Shown here: piece by piece, positions 7,173 to 15,121 of the stretch | Numbering within the stretch: position 1 is the first letter of the stretch | Layout: every line of letters starts with the position of its first letter | Assembly: GCA_046052275.1 (NCBI GenBank) | Contig: JBJOMQ010000084.1 | Span: 1-15,861 of the forward strand | Reading direction: 5' to 3' | DNA length: 15,861 nucleotides | From: UBA668 sp046052275 | Lineage (GTDB): Bacteria > Actinomycetota > Acidimicrobiia > Acidimicrobiales > Ilumatobacteraceae | The notes under the pieces: model-generated | What the model was told of the DNA's origin: nothing | The model's input: only the letters and a program-made list of their open reading frames with translations | Databases searched by the model: none | Program-made: the position numbers and the translations under genes

Positions 7173-8443
7173 CGACGCAGGTTCCCGCCGATGCCCGTCA
7201 CTCGCTGAGGATCGACGGGGCGCGTCTGTGGCGGCGACTTGAGGCACTCGGTGAGATCGGCGCAGTGCACGGCCCGAACGGCGAGCGAGGCAATGCCAGG
7301 CTGGCCCTGACCGATGCCGACCGCATGGGACGAGATCTCGTGGTGTCGTGGATGCGCGACCTCGGAATGGCGGTCGACGTCGACCGCATCGGCAACGTCA
7401 TCGCTCATCACGCCGGAAGCGATCCGGATGCGGCGCCGGTGATGATGGGCTCGCACATCGACACAGTTCGCACTGGCGGATGGTTCGACGGCAATCTCGG
7501 CGTGCTGGGGGGCCTCGAGGTCGTCGAGACGCTCCTGGAAGCCGGCATCACCACGCGTCATCCTCTCGCAGTCGGTGTGTTCACCAACGAAGAAGGTGCT
7601 CGATTCGCGCCCGACATGCTCGGAAGCCTCGTGTATGTCGGCGGCATGGGGCTCGAGGCGGCGCTCGACGTGCGCGCTGCCGACGACGGGGCGCGCCTCG
7701 GCGACGAGCTTGATCGGATCGGATACAGCGGATCGACACCGTGCCCGGCGCGGCGGTCACCGCACGCCTTCGTCGAGCTGCACATCGAACAGGGGCCGGT
7801 GCTCGAGGACGAGGACATCACCATCGGCGTCGTCACCGGTGTGCAGGGAATCTCATGGACCGAGCTCACTCTGACGGGGCAGTCGGCGCATGCCGGCACG
7901 ACGCCGATGCGGCTCCGACGCGACCCGGGCCTCGTCGCCGCCGAGATTGCCGTCGGTGTTCGGCGGATTGCCGAAGAGATGGGCGGTGCGCAGGTGGCCA
8001 CGGTGGGCCGGCTGGAACTTCGGCCGAACCTGGTCAACGTGGTGCCCGCCTCGGTAGTGATGACCGTCGACCTGCGCAATACCGACGAGGGTCTGCTGCA
8101 GGAGGCGGAGCGTCGGTTTGCGCGGCTCTGCGACGACCTAGCGCGCAGCGAGGGCGTCACCCTCGAGCGGCGCTCACTCGCGCGTTTCGAGCCCGTCGAG
8201 TTCGATGCCTCGATGATCGATCGGGTCGAGCAGCATGCGACAGCCCTCGGGCACAGTTCACGGCGGATGCCGTCGGGTGCCGGTCACGATGCGCAGATGC
8301 TCGCACGCGTGTGCCCCACCTCGATGATCTTCGTGCCAAGTGTCAACGGCCTGTCGCACAACATTGCCGAGTACACCAAGCCTGAGCACATTCAGGCGGG
8401 TGGCGACGTGCTGCTGCAGACCGTCCTCTCGCTGGCCGACTAG
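7169..8443 (+). CDS. M20-family amidase, allantoate amidohydrolase / N-carbamoyl-L-amino acid hydrolase type
   Basis: A 424-residue protein, the usual length for this Zn-dependent hydrolase group (hydantoinase/carbamoylase family, as in AllC and HyuC). Metal ligands and catalytic residues are recognisable: H96 in GSHIDTV, D107 in GGWFDGNLG, E141/E142 in FTNEEGARF, H205 in VELHIEQGP and H397 in NGLSHNIAEYT. The lid/dimerisation domain contains GQSAHAGTTPM at 238-247, and MPSGAGHDAQ at 367-376 is diagnostic for the group. The reaction is hydrolysis of an N-carbamoyl, N-formyl or ureido amide. The start ATG at 7169 overlaps the preceding TGA, so translation is coupled. A hairpin follows 17 bp after the stop. 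Allantoate, N-carbamoyl amino acids, ureidopropionate and formylaminopyrimidine are all possible substrates. Confidence 0.92.
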   Translation: MTTQVPADARHSLRIDGARLWRRLEALGEIGAVHGPNGERGNARLALTDADRMGRDLVVSWMRDLGMAVDVDRIGNVIAHHAGSDPDAAPVMMGSHIDTVRTGGWFDGNLGVLGGLEVVETLLEAGITTRHPLAVGVFTNEEGARFAPDMLGSLVYVGGMGLEAALDVRAADDGARLGDELDRIGYSGSTPCPARRSPHAFVELHIEQGPVLEDEDITIGVVTGVQGISWTELTLTGQSAHAGTTPMRLRRDPGLVAAEIAVGVRRIAEEMGGAQVATVGRLELRPNLVNVVPASVVMTVDLRNTDEGLLQEAERRFARLCDDLARSEGVTLERRSLARFEPVEFDASMIDRVEQHATALGHSSRRMPSGAGHDAQMLARVCPTSMIFVPSVNGLSHNIAEYTKPEHIQAGGDVLLQTVLSLAD

Positions 8444-8460
8444 GCCGACCCGTGACGCGA

Positions 8461-8490
8461 CGAGGGGGCCGGCATGCGCCGGCCCCCTCG
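8461..8490. terminator. Hairpin between convergent genes, likely bidirectional terminator
   Basis: A perfect 13-bp GC-rich stem (CGAGGGGGCCGGC paired with its complement) encloses a 4-nt ATGC loop. It lies 17 bp after the M20 stop and 25 bp from the end of the converging ABC substrate-binding gene. There is no T-tract on either side, as is common for high-GC actinobacterial terminators. It is centred in the intergenic region, so it probably serves both transcripts. Confidence 0.8.
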
Positions 8491-8515
8491 AACGTGCACT
8501 CAGGCGACGGATGGG

Positions 8516-9634
8516 TCAGCGACCCGGTGCGCCCTCGCAGTACTGGTTGTCGAACAGTCCCTCGATGCTGTCGTTGATCTCGACACCCTGCCCGGTCAGG
8601 ATCGGGGCCAGCAGGTCGTACATCGCCTGCACCTTGCCCGGATCGAGTGAGCAGTACGTGCCGTCGGGGCTGTTGGCGCCGATCTCCTTCTCCTCGAGCA
8701 GCGCAATGCCGGCGGCATTGAGCTCCTTGCTGAGGCCCCAGAATCCGTCGTGGGTCGTGTTGATCTCGATCATCGCGTCCATGACGGGAGTGGGGTCGTT
8801 GTAGAAGTCGATCCAGGCCTGAGCCATCTTCGGCACGAGCAGCTTCAGGCAGTCCGAGAGCTCGGCGGCCTTGGCCTGCGTCATCGTGATGGCCGCCGGG
8901 TAGTTGTCGAAGCCGAGTTCGCCGACGGTGTAGAACGACACGTCAGCAGGCGCCCCGTCCTTCCAGGCGATCTCGTTCTCGTACTTGTACACCTCGTTGG
9001 TGGCGAAGCCCTGCTGGAAGATCGAGCCAGCCTCGGCGACCCACTTGGCGTCCGAGCCGTCGTAGCTCGGGTTGCTCTGCTCGGCGGTCATGTAGCCCTT
9101 GCCGATCATGTAGTCGATGTACGACACGCCGGGGAAGTGCAGCACCGTGGCGCCGGTGCCGGCAATGTCCTCGGGCTTCTGGATGTCGTACTGGGCCGGG
9201 TCCCACATCACCATCTGCGGGTCCTTGTCGAGCGTCTTCATGATCGCCACGAGCCCGAGCTTGGAGTCCTTGATGACGTCGGCGATGCCGATGTAGGCCA
9301 TGTCGGCCTCACCGTCGACGAGCACCGAGCTGTTGGCCTTGTCGAACTTGATCGTGGTGATCTCGATCTCCTTCAGGCCACCCACGGCGTACTGCTCCTG
9401 CACCGCTCCGCGGTACGACACGGTGGCCTTGTCGGCCGTGCCGTTCGGGCCGATGAGCTGATAGGTGCCGCCATGTTCGAGCTCGGGGAACCAGTCGGTC
9501 TGGATCGTCAGCTTCTCCGGGCACACGTTGCCGCCATCGCCGCCATCACCGCTCTCGTCACCGCCGCCGCACGCGACAGCGAATGATCCGAGGGCTACGA
9601 CCGCGAGTACTGCGGCGCTCCTGCTTGCCTTCAT
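8516..9634 (-). CDS. ABC transporter substrate-binding lipoprotein, NMT1/THI5-like (NitT/TauT family)
   Basis: A 372-residue lipoprotein. A lipoprotein signal peptide ends in the lipobox AVAC with the lipidated Cys at 22, followed by a Gly/Asp/Glu/Ser linker. The mature protein begins LTIQTDWFPELEHGGTYQL (42-60), the strand-plus-motif that resembles pyrimidine-precursor binding proteins of the THI5/NMT1 fold. ADMAYIGIADV (110-120) is the usual central strand. Four further Cys (38, 262, 328, 366) could form two disulfides outside the membrane. It should capture a small organic ligand and deliver it to the permease encoded just upstream. Unlike most genes here it has a near-perfect Shine-Dalgarno sequence, which could favour high translation of the binding protein. 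The ligand is undetermined: taurine/sulfonate, nitrate-type and thiamine-pyrimidine transporters all belong to this family. Confidence 0.9.
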   Translation of the reverse strand: MKASRSAAVLAVVALGSFAVACGGGDESGDGGDGGNVCPEKLTIQTDWFPELEHGGTYQLIGPNGTADKATVSYRGAVQEQYAVGGLKEIEITTIKFDKANSSVLVDGEADMAYIGIADVIKDSKLGLVAIMKTLDKDPQMVMWDPAQYDIQKPEDIAGTGATVLHFPGVSYIDYMIGKGYMTAEQSNPSYDGSDAKWVAEAGSIFQQGFATNEVYKYENEIAWKDGAPADVSFYTVGELGFDNYPAAITMTQAKAAELSDCLKLLVPKMAQAWIDFYNDPTPVMDAMIEINTTHDGFWGLSKELNAAGIALLEEKEIGANSPDGTYCSLDPGKVQAMYDLLAPILTGQGVEINDSIEGLFDNQYCEGAPGR

Positions 9635-9640
9635 GTATGT

Positions 9641-9647
9641 CCTCCCC
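9641..9647 (-). promoter_or_regulatory. Strong ribosome-binding site of the substrate-binding lipoprotein gene
   Basis: GGGGAGG on the minus strand lies 6 nt before the ATG at 9634 and fixes that start. It falls in the 39-bp gap after the permease gene and is the best Shine-Dalgarno match in the window. Confidence 0.8.
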
Positions 9648-9673
9648 TTGGTGGTTGTGGTGACCAGTGATGG

Positions 9674-10579
9674 CTACGAGCGCTTGCGGGCTGACTCGTG
9701 CCAGTTGCGGATGGCCCTGGTCGTGATCCATCCGACGATCAGGAACATCACGACGCCGAACACCGACGCAATGATGGTCCCGGCGAACATCTCCGGCCGC
9801 TCCGACGCCTTCTGCTGGCGCGTGCGGATGTAGTAGCCGATGCCCTTGTCGCCCTTGACGAAGAAGAAGTCGGCGACGATCGATCCGATGACGGCACCGC
9901 CTGAGGCGATGCGCACGCCGGTCATCATGGCGGGCAGGGCACTCGGCAGCTCGAGCTTCCAGAGCCGGGTCATGCGGGTCACGCTGTTGAGCGTGAAGAG
10001 GTCGTGGTAGAGGTGGTCGGTCGACTGGAGGCCGAACAGCGTGTTGGTGATCACCGGGAAGATGGCGATCAGGATGGTCACCACGAGCCGAACACCGAGC
10101 TCCTCGCCGAAGAGCTGGGTGAGCAGTGGCGTAATGGCAAGGATCGGCACCGTCTGCAGCACGACGGCGTAGGGGAAGAACGCTCGCTCGAGCCCCTTGG
10201 AGAGGTTCATGACGACGGCGAACAGGGTGCCCATGATCACGGCAATGGCCAGTCCGAGCAGGGTGACCTTCACGGTCGGCCACATATACCCGAGAATCGG
10301 CCGGAGTCCGTTGACGGTGTCGGAGATGGGCAGGAAGCCGTCGGTGACCACCTCGTGCGGAAATGGCAGGGCGTTGCGGCGCTGTGTGTCGTTGTCGAAG
10401 TTGAAGGCGCTGTAGAGGTACCAGGCGCCGATGAATGCAACGAAGGTGATGATCGGCGGGATCAGGGTTGCGATCCGTGACTCGCGGTGCTCTCCGCCCT
10501 GCGGCGAGGTCGGCGCCGGGGCGGCGTCGAGGTCGTCGAGTCCGTCTGGCATGCGGGTGGCCTCGTGCAGCGCGGTCAT
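9674..10579 (-). CDS. ABC transporter permease (NitT/TauT/SsuC type)
   Basis: A 301-residue inner-membrane permease. After a hydrophilic N-terminal tail of about 35 residues come hydrophobic segments near 37-58, 103-124, 136-156, 162-183, 222-240 and 266-288, giving about six membrane spans. The cytoplasmic coupling loop that contacts the ATPase lies around 196-222 (NSVTRMTRLWKLELPSALP), the usual EAA-type loop with Leu-Pro at its end. It would form a homodimeric channel with two copies of the ATPase. The ATG at 10579 overlaps the ATPase TGA by 4 bp, indicating coupled translation. The lipoprotein gene follows after 39 bp. Substrate specificity is not readable from the permease. Confidence 0.92.
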   Translation of the reverse strand: MTALHEATRMPDGLDDLDAAPAPTSPQGGEHRESRIATLIPPIITFVAFIGAWYLYSAFNFDNDTQRRNALPFPHEVVTDGFLPISDTVNGLRPILGYMWPTVKVTLLGLAIAVIMGTLFAVVMNLSKGLERAFFPYAVVLQTVPILAITPLLTQLFGEELGVRLVVTILIAIFPVITNTLFGLQSTDHLYHDLFTLNSVTRMTRLWKLELPSALPAMMTGVRIASGGAVIGSIVADFFFVKGDKGIGYYIRTRQQKASERPEMFAGTIIASVFGVVMFLIVGWITTRAIRNWHESARKRS

Positions 10580-11358
10580 GAGTGCGCATCCTTCAGGTCG
10601 GCGCTGATCTTGCCGCACAGCTCGGCGAAGGCAGCCTCGTATCGCAGGTCGTGCCGGCGGGGGAACGGGAACGGGACGGCATAGTCGCCGATGATCCGGC
10701 CAGGCCGCGCCGACATCACGATGACCCTCGTCGACAGGTACACCGCCTCCTGGATGCTGTGGGTGATGAACAGGCCTGCGAACCGCTCGGTCTGGAACAG
10801 GCTGAGCAGTTCGTCGTTGAGCCGTTCACGCGTGATCTCATTGAGTGCGCCGAATGGCTCGTCGAACAGGAATACCTTGGGACGCAGCACGAGCGACCGT
10901 GCCAGCGAGCAGCGCATCTTCATGCCGCCCGAGAGCTGCTTGGGGTACTTGTTCTCGTGGCCGACCAGGTTGACGAGCTCGATGGCCTGCTGTGCCGCTG
11001 TGGCTCGCTCGTCCTTGCCCATGCCCTGCAGTTCGGCATTGAGCTCGACATTGCGGCGCACGGTGCGCCACGGGAGCAGCGTGGGATCCTGGAAGACGTA
11101 GCCGATGCTCGACCGGTCGACCTCGCACGTGCCGCCAGTGTGGGGCTGCAGCCCGGATGCGATGCGCAGCAGCGTGCTCTTGCCGCACCCTGAGGGGCCG
11201 ACGACGGTGACGAACTCGCCGGAGCGCACGTCGAAGCTCACGTTGTCGACGGCATGGGTGCCGTCGGGGAACACCATCGACAGGCCGCGGAAGCTCAGCA
11301 GGGCCCCGCTGGCCGGCGGCGAACCGGTACCGCTCGGCGAACTGACCGTCGACGTCAT
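10576..11358 (-). CDS. ABC transporter ATP-binding protein (NitT/TauT/SsuB type)
   Basis: A 260-residue nucleotide-binding subunit with all core motifs: Walker A GPSGCGKST at 54-62, Q-loop Q90 in YVFQDPTLLPW, signature LSGGM at 142-146, Walker B VFLFDE at 162-167 and switch His H200 in ITHS. The FQDPTLLPW and FLFDEPFGAL forms are typical of nitrate/taurine/pyrimidine importers. The D-loop, normally ALD, reads ALN with Asn at 173. Two adjacent ATGs at 11361 and 11358 follow AGGGGGA. The second is chosen because it leaves 3 nt after that purine run rather than none, but either could serve. It is the first gene of the transporter set, 150 bp downstream of the amidohydrolase, so transcription from its own promoter or readthrough are both possible. 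Confidence 0.92.
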   Translation of the reverse strand: MTSTVSSPSGTGSPPASGALLSFRGLSMVFPDGTHAVDNVSFDVRSGEFVTVVGPSGCGKSTLLRIASGLQPHTGGTCEVDRSSIGYVFQDPTLLPWRTVRRNVELNAELQGMGKDERATAAQQAIELVNLVGHENKYPKQLSGGMKMRCSLARSLVLRPKVFLFDEPFGALNEITRERLNDELLSLFQTERFAGLFITHSIQEAVYLSTRVIVMSARPGRIIGDYAVPFPFPRRHDLRYEAAFAELCGKISADLKDAHS

Positions 11359-11369
11359 CATTCCCCCTG

Positions 11370-11375
11370 ACCATA
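11370..11375 (-). promoter_or_regulatory. Putative -10 element of the ABC transporter genes
   Basis: TATGGT on the minus strand fits TAnnnT and ends 8 nt before the first ATG (11361). The intervening CAGGGGGA could act as a Shine-Dalgarno sequence if transcription starts further upstream. The rest of the gap (11376-11507) holds a short CCGCG-T-CGCGG inverted repeat at 11479-11489 and other weak TAnnnT boxes. I see no gene or clear operator there. Confidence 0.3.
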
Positions 11376-11507
11376 CGACACCGCCGTTGTGGCGCTGCGC
11401 CTTCCCCGTGTCTGCTGCGTGAACTTTTTGTCCGATCGACCCGGCCATACAGGCACGTCAGCGACGGTCAGAACCTAGCCGCGTCGCGGAGGGTGCGGGA
11501 GCCGCTG

Positions 11508-12713
11508 TCACGTGCCCGTGGGCAGCACGACCGTTCCCGCCCTGACGACAGTCCGTGGCGTCGGAGCCTCGGCGATCGCCTGGCGGATCGTCCGGGCTGG
11601 GAGCGCAACGAGGTCAGCGGCGTCGCCCGGCGAGGTACCGGCTGGGCGGAGGCGCATCGCCAGGCGCACGCAGTTCGACACGGCGGAGTACGAGTCGTCG
11701 GGCAGCTGGTGCGCTGCCATGACCATCAGCGCTGCGGTCTCGAGGCAGTCGCCGCGTCCCATCGGATTGAACGGGTCCTGCAGGTTGTCCCAGCCCGCCG
11801 CCACATTCACCCCGGCGGCCCGGAGCGTCGCGACCGGTGCAATCGCCCTGGGCGCCGCATGTGTGTACTCGCGTCCCTGCAGGAACAGGTTGGAGGACGG
11901 CAGCGCCACCACGCTGATGCCGGCCTCGGCGAGCATCGACGCAATCCGCTGCTGCGCGGCGATCGGCATGAGCGACAGGCTCACGCAGTGGCTGGCGGTG
12001 ACCCCCGCACCGAATCCGGTCGCGAGCACACGTTCGGCGAGCAGTGCGAGCGTCGACCGCTCTGGATCGGTGTGCTCGTCGGTGTGGAGATCGACTGGAA
12101 CCCCGCAGTCGGCTGCGATCGCAAGGAACTCCTCGAGTGCCGCCTCCGGTGTCGGGTCGAGATGCGGGCACCCGCCAACCAGATCGGCGCCGGCAGCGAG
12201 CGCGTCACGGAGCCTGGCGCGCTGGTCGGCGCCCTCGACCCCGCAGATCGGCCAGTCGGAGAGCGCCACGATCTCGATGTCGACGACGTCGCTGACACGA
12301 CGGCGGGCTTCGACGACGCCCTGGAGCGCCGCCAGGCCGTTGTCGTGCCGGACGTCGACATGCGTACGAATGTGCGTGGCGCCGTTGCGGGCAATGGTGC
12401 GGGCCGCCCGCTCGGCACGATCGGCGGTGCCGTCGACCGTGATGAGGTGGGCGTGCCGCATGATGCCGTCGATTGCTCCCATCAGGTCGCCGGAGGGATT
12501 CGGCACCAGTTCAGACAGATAAGCCTTGTCGAGGTGGGCGTGCGCCTCGGCCATGGCGGGCAGCAGGAGGTCGCCGCCGAGATCGTGCACGACGTCGCCA
12601 GCCGCCGGAGTGTCGCCGTGGGCCACGACCACTCCATCGACGATGCGAACTCCGCCGGTGGTGCCGTCGGCCAGCAGTGCATTGCTGAGGAAGAGCGGTG
12701 GGGCGCCGTGCAT
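11508..12713 (-). CDS. Amidohydrolase, cytosine deaminase / AtzC-like
   Basis: A 401-residue metal-dependent hydrolase of the CodA-type amidohydrolase branch. Metal and catalytic residues match the CodA pattern: HAH at 58-60 in AEAHAHLDKA, H210 and E213 in VDLHTDE, H242 in TASHC and D309 in GWDNLQDPF. NLFLQGR and the C-terminal LPARTIRQAI... VVRAGTVV layout also fit CodA. Two residues that CodA uses for cytosine, Gln156 and Asp314, appear to be D153 and N310 here by motif alignment, so another ring or amide substrate is likely. It is cytoplasmic, with no signal peptide. The ATG at 12713 is supported by a TACCCT -10-like box 6 nt upstream. It lies between the GGT-like gene (68 bp) and the transporter genes, all codirectional, suggesting that it processes an imported compound. 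Confidence 0.88.
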   Translation of the reverse strand: MHGAPPLFLSNALLADGTTGGVRIVDGVVVAHGDTPAAGDVVHDLGGDLLLPAMAEAHAHLDKAYLSELVPNPSGDLMGAIDGIMRHAHLITVDGTADRAERAARTIARNGATHIRTHVDVRHDNGLAALQGVVEARRRVSDVVDIEIVALSDWPICGVEGADQRARLRDALAAGADLVGGCPHLDPTPEAALEEFLAIAADCGVPVDLHTDEHTDPERSTLALLAERVLATGFGAGVTASHCVSLSLMPIAAQQRIASMLAEAGISVVALPSSNLFLQGREYTHAAPRAIAPVATLRAAGVNVAAGWDNLQDPFNPMGRGDCLETAALMVMAAHQLPDDSYSAVSNCVRLAMRLRPAGTSPGDAADLVALPARTIRQAIAEAPTPRTVVRAGTVVLPTGT

Positions 12714-12719
12714 GGTACG

Positions 12720-12725
12720 AGGGTA
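12720..12725 (-). promoter_or_regulatory. Putative -10 element of the amidohydrolase gene
   Basis: TACCCT on the minus strand fits TAnnnT and ends 6 nt before the ATG at 12713. No Shine-Dalgarno sequence is present, so a leaderless transcript is inferred. Confidence 0.42.
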
Positions 12726-12781
12726 GAGGGTTGGCGTCGCTCGGCTCGACGGGCGCGGCGCCGGGCGCACGGCGCGATCGT

Positions 12782-14365
12782 TCAGGCGCCGCCGGCGAGC
12801 GCCACGCGAGCTCGAGGATCGGCAGCACCGGCCCAGAAGCCCTCGCTGTCGCGGAGGATCACATGCGCGTGTCCGAAGTCGTCGTCATAGGCGGGACGGG
12901 TCTCGACGCGGTGTCCCCGGGCGGCGAGGGCAGCCGCCCAGTCCCCGGGTGCGTGACCCTCGACGGTGAGCGTCGGGCCTTCATTCGAGGTCCAGGTGTC
13001 GAATCCGGTCACCGGGCCCTGCAGGGCCCATCGGCCGGCGTAGACCGCCTCGGCCGGTGAACTGCCGTGCATGTACAGACGACTGAGGATCTGGAGGAGG
13101 ATCTGCGGCTGGGCGTCGCCGCCCATCGTGCCGAGCACCGCCGAGAGGTCGCCGTCACGCGTGGCGAGCAACGGCGACAGCGTGTGTGGCGGCCTGGCGC
13201 CGGGTCGGATCTCGGCTGGGTGTCCCTCGTCGATGGAGAAGCCGAGACCGCGGTTGTGCAGGTTGATGCCGGTCGTCGACTCGACGAGGTGCGAGCCGAA
13301 GCCAGCCGCGTTCGACTGGATGAGCGACACGCCATTGCCCTCGTCGTCGACGGTGCACAGGTAGGTGGTGTCGCCGGGTGCCGCTGCAGCGCCCAGCGCC
13401 GACGCCGACTCGCCGATGAGATGCCGACGGCTGGAGATGGCCTCGAGGAGCGATGGGCCGTCGGCGCCCTCGTGCAGTACCGCTGGCCGGTCGAAGCCTG
13501 CGGCCTTGGCCGATTCGACGAGCAGGTGCGCCCAGCGCTCGTCGTCGGGGTCATTGGGCAGCGTGCCCTCCGCAGCAAGCAGCTCGGCGAGCAACGCGCC
13601 GCCGAGGGCGAGGTAGCCCTGCGAGTTCGGTGGCACGGTATGCAGGCGCACCCCGAGCACGTCGATGGCGAGCGGCTCGACCCAGTCAGCGCCCGGCGCA
13701 GCGAGATCGGCCTCACTGAACCATTCGTTCCCCATCCTGCGCAGCCCGTCGCCGAAGTCGCCGAGGTAGAAGGCGTCACGCCCGCCCGAAGCCACCGCTC
13801 GGAGTGCCGCGGCAACACCGGGCCGCCGGACTCGGGCGCCTGGCCGCCGCGCTTGCGAGGCGAGTTCTGCGAGTGCCGCCCGAGACGGTGCGTCCAGTGA
13901 CGCCACAGCGCCGACGAGCAGCGGGCTCGCAGGGAAGCCGTGCTCGGCGAGGTCGACCGCCGGCTGGAGCAACTCGTCGAGGGGAAGCCGTCCGAATCGA
14001 CGGTGCAGCGCAACCCAGCCGTCAACGCATCCCGGAACGGTGACCGACCTGATGTCGTGCCGAAACGGCATGTGCCCGCGCCCCTCGGCTCGCAGCGATG
14101 CAGCCGATGCGCCAGACCCGGCTCGGCCGCTGGCATTGAGGCAGTGCACACGCCCGTCGATGTGCACCAGGGCGAAGAGGTCGCCACCCATCCCGCACAG
14201 ATGCGGTCCAGTGACGGCGAGTGCAGCGTTGGCGGCAATCGCCGCGTCCACCGCATTTCCGCCGAGCGTGAGGGCTCGGAGCCCGGCCTGCGTGGCGAGG
14301 CGATCGGCGCTGGCCACCATGTGCCGCGGCGACCGGATGGTATTGAACGGCGGACTCAGTGCCAT
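12782..14365 (-). CDS. Gamma-glutamyltransferase-family Ntn hydrolase
   Basis: A 527-residue protein, the usual GGT length, made as one chain that cleaves itself. The large-subunit part has ALTLGGNAVDAAIAANAAL at 31-49, GMGGDLF at 58-64, NASGRA at 77-82 and TVPGCVDGW at 109-117. The autoprocessing site is GDTTYL, so the predicted N-terminal nucleophile of the small subunit is T333, followed by VDDEGNGVSLIQSN. RPPHTLSPLL at 391-400 replaces the SSMSP loop of classical GGT, and the terminal GTMGGDAQPQ is present. There is no signal peptide, so unlike E. coli GGT it should be cytoplasmic. The acceptor may be water, giving hydrolysis of gamma-glutamyl, acyl or related amides. The ATG overlaps the end of the phosphodiesterase gene by 10 bp, so the two are translationally coupled. 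Confidence 0.92.
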   Translation of the reverse strand: MALSPPFNTIRSPRHMVASADRLATQAGLRALTLGGNAVDAAIAANAALAVTGPHLCGMGGDLFALVHIDGRVHCLNASGRAGSGASAASLRAEGRGHMPFRHDIRSVTVPGCVDGWVALHRRFGRLPLDELLQPAVDLAEHGFPASPLLVGAVASLDAPSRAALAELASQARRPGARVRRPGVAAALRAVASGGRDAFYLGDFGDGLRRMGNEWFSEADLAAPGADWVEPLAIDVLGVRLHTVPPNSQGYLALGGALLAELLAAEGTLPNDPDDERWAHLLVESAKAAGFDRPAVLHEGADGPSLLEAISSRRHLIGESASALGAAAAPGDTTYLCTVDDEGNGVSLIQSNAAGFGSHLVESTTGINLHNRGLGFSIDEGHPAEIRPGARPPHTLSPLLATRDGDLSAVLGTMGGDAQPQILLQILSRLYMHGSSPAEAVYAGRWALQGPVTGFDTWTSNEGPTLTVEGHAPGDWAAALAARGHRVETRPAYDDDFGHAHVILRDSEGFWAGAADPRARVALAGGA

Positions 14366-15114
14366 TCGCCACGCTCCTCGAGCACGGTGCGGAGCACTGC
14401 AGGCCGGTCGGTCATCAGCCCGTCGACGCCGAGGTCGAGCAGCCTGCGCATCTCGTCGGCCTCGTCGATCGTCCAGACGTGCACGTGGAGGCCGCGTGCA
14501 TGGGCACGTTCGACGAATCGTTGGTCGACAACGGTCACCGGACCCTGCCGGACCGGCACCTGGGCGGCGTGGGCGCCCCTGTTGAGCCCATGGCCTGGCA
14601 GTCCGAGGCGCAGCGACACGACGCCCACCGGGCCGAGCGAGGTGCACAGTCCGCCGTCGAATGCGGCACGGAGCCGGCGCAGCCGACGGTCGTCGAACGC
14701 GCCGACTGCGACGCGGTGCACCGCGTCGCATCGGCGCAGCGTCGATGCAAGTGCGCCCACCGCAGCGTCCGACTTGCAGTCGATGTTCACCCGCAGGTCG
14801 GGCCAGGTGCCGAGGAGGTCCTCCAGCAGCGGTATGGGGGCAACGCCGTTGACCCTTGCGTGCTGCACCTCGCTCCACGGCATCGAGCTGATGCGTCGCG
14901 GAATGCCGCAGGTGCGAGAAAGGTCGTCATCGTGGAACGCCACGAGGACACCATCCGACGTGACATGGACGTCGGTCTCGACGTAGCGGTACCCAAGACT
15001 CACCGCATACTCAAAGGCGGTCATCGTGTTCTCAGGTGCGTCGCTCGCGCCGCCGCGGTGGGCCCAGGCGATTGGACCATGCCATTCGAGATATGGGTGG
15101 GGAGTGGCTGGCAT
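14356..15114 (-). CDS. Glycerophosphodiester phosphodiesterase family protein
   Basis: A 252-residue TIM-barrel phosphodiesterase. Signature residues are AHRGG at 18-22 (catalytic His19, Arg20), PENT at 27-30 (E28), ETDVHVTSDG at 46-55 (E46, D48) and FHDDDLSRT at 60-68 (His61), with NIDCK at 110-114 and HVWTID at 212-217 completing the barrel. It hydrolyses glycerophosphodiesters to glycerol-3-phosphate and an alcohol, using a divalent metal. No signal peptide is evident, so it is probably cytoplasmic. The start at 15114 is favoured because a -10-like GATACT ends 7 nt upstream. A second ATG at 15138 in the same frame would overlap the start of the divergent aldehyde dehydrogenase gene. It heads the minus-strand series and overlaps the GGT-like gene by 10 bp. 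Confidence 0.92.
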   Translation of the reverse strand: MPATPHPYLEWHGPIAWAHRGGASDAPENTMTAFEYAVSLGYRYVETDVHVTSDGVLVAFHDDDLSRTCGIPRRISSMPWSEVQHARVNGVAPIPLLEDLLGTWPDLRVNIDCKSDAAVGALASTLRRCDAVHRVAVGAFDDRRLRRLRAAFDGGLCTSLGPVGVVSLRLGLPGHGLNRGAHAAQVPVRQGPVTVVDQRFVERAHARGLHVHVWTIDEADEMRRLLDLGVDGLMTDRPAVLRTVLEERGEWH

Positions 15115-15121
15115 CGCCTCC

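Noticed and set aside
7169..11358. Assignment of the importer plus M20 amidase to thiamine-pyrimidine (formylaminopyrimidine) salvage
   Set aside because: The binding-protein motif and amidase type are compatible, but no TenA or thi gene is visible and the other hydrolases are unexplained. It is kept only as an alternative.
12714..12781. GC-rich inverted repeats in the gap after the GGT-like gene as a terminator
   Set aside because: I could not build a stable stem with a reasonable loop. The only clear signal there is the -10-like box at 12720-12725.
11493..12890. Open plus-strand frame of about 465 codons antisense to the amidohydrolase
   Set aside because: High GC removes stops on the opposite strand. 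The product is Arg/Gly-rich with no domain, while the minus strand encodes all CodA-type motifs.
13009..14256. Long open frame (about 415 codons) on the minus strand inside the GGT-like gene, in another frame
   Set aside because: It is an out-of-frame shadow of a clearly conserved GGT protein. Its translation is Arg/Ser/Thr-rich with no motif.
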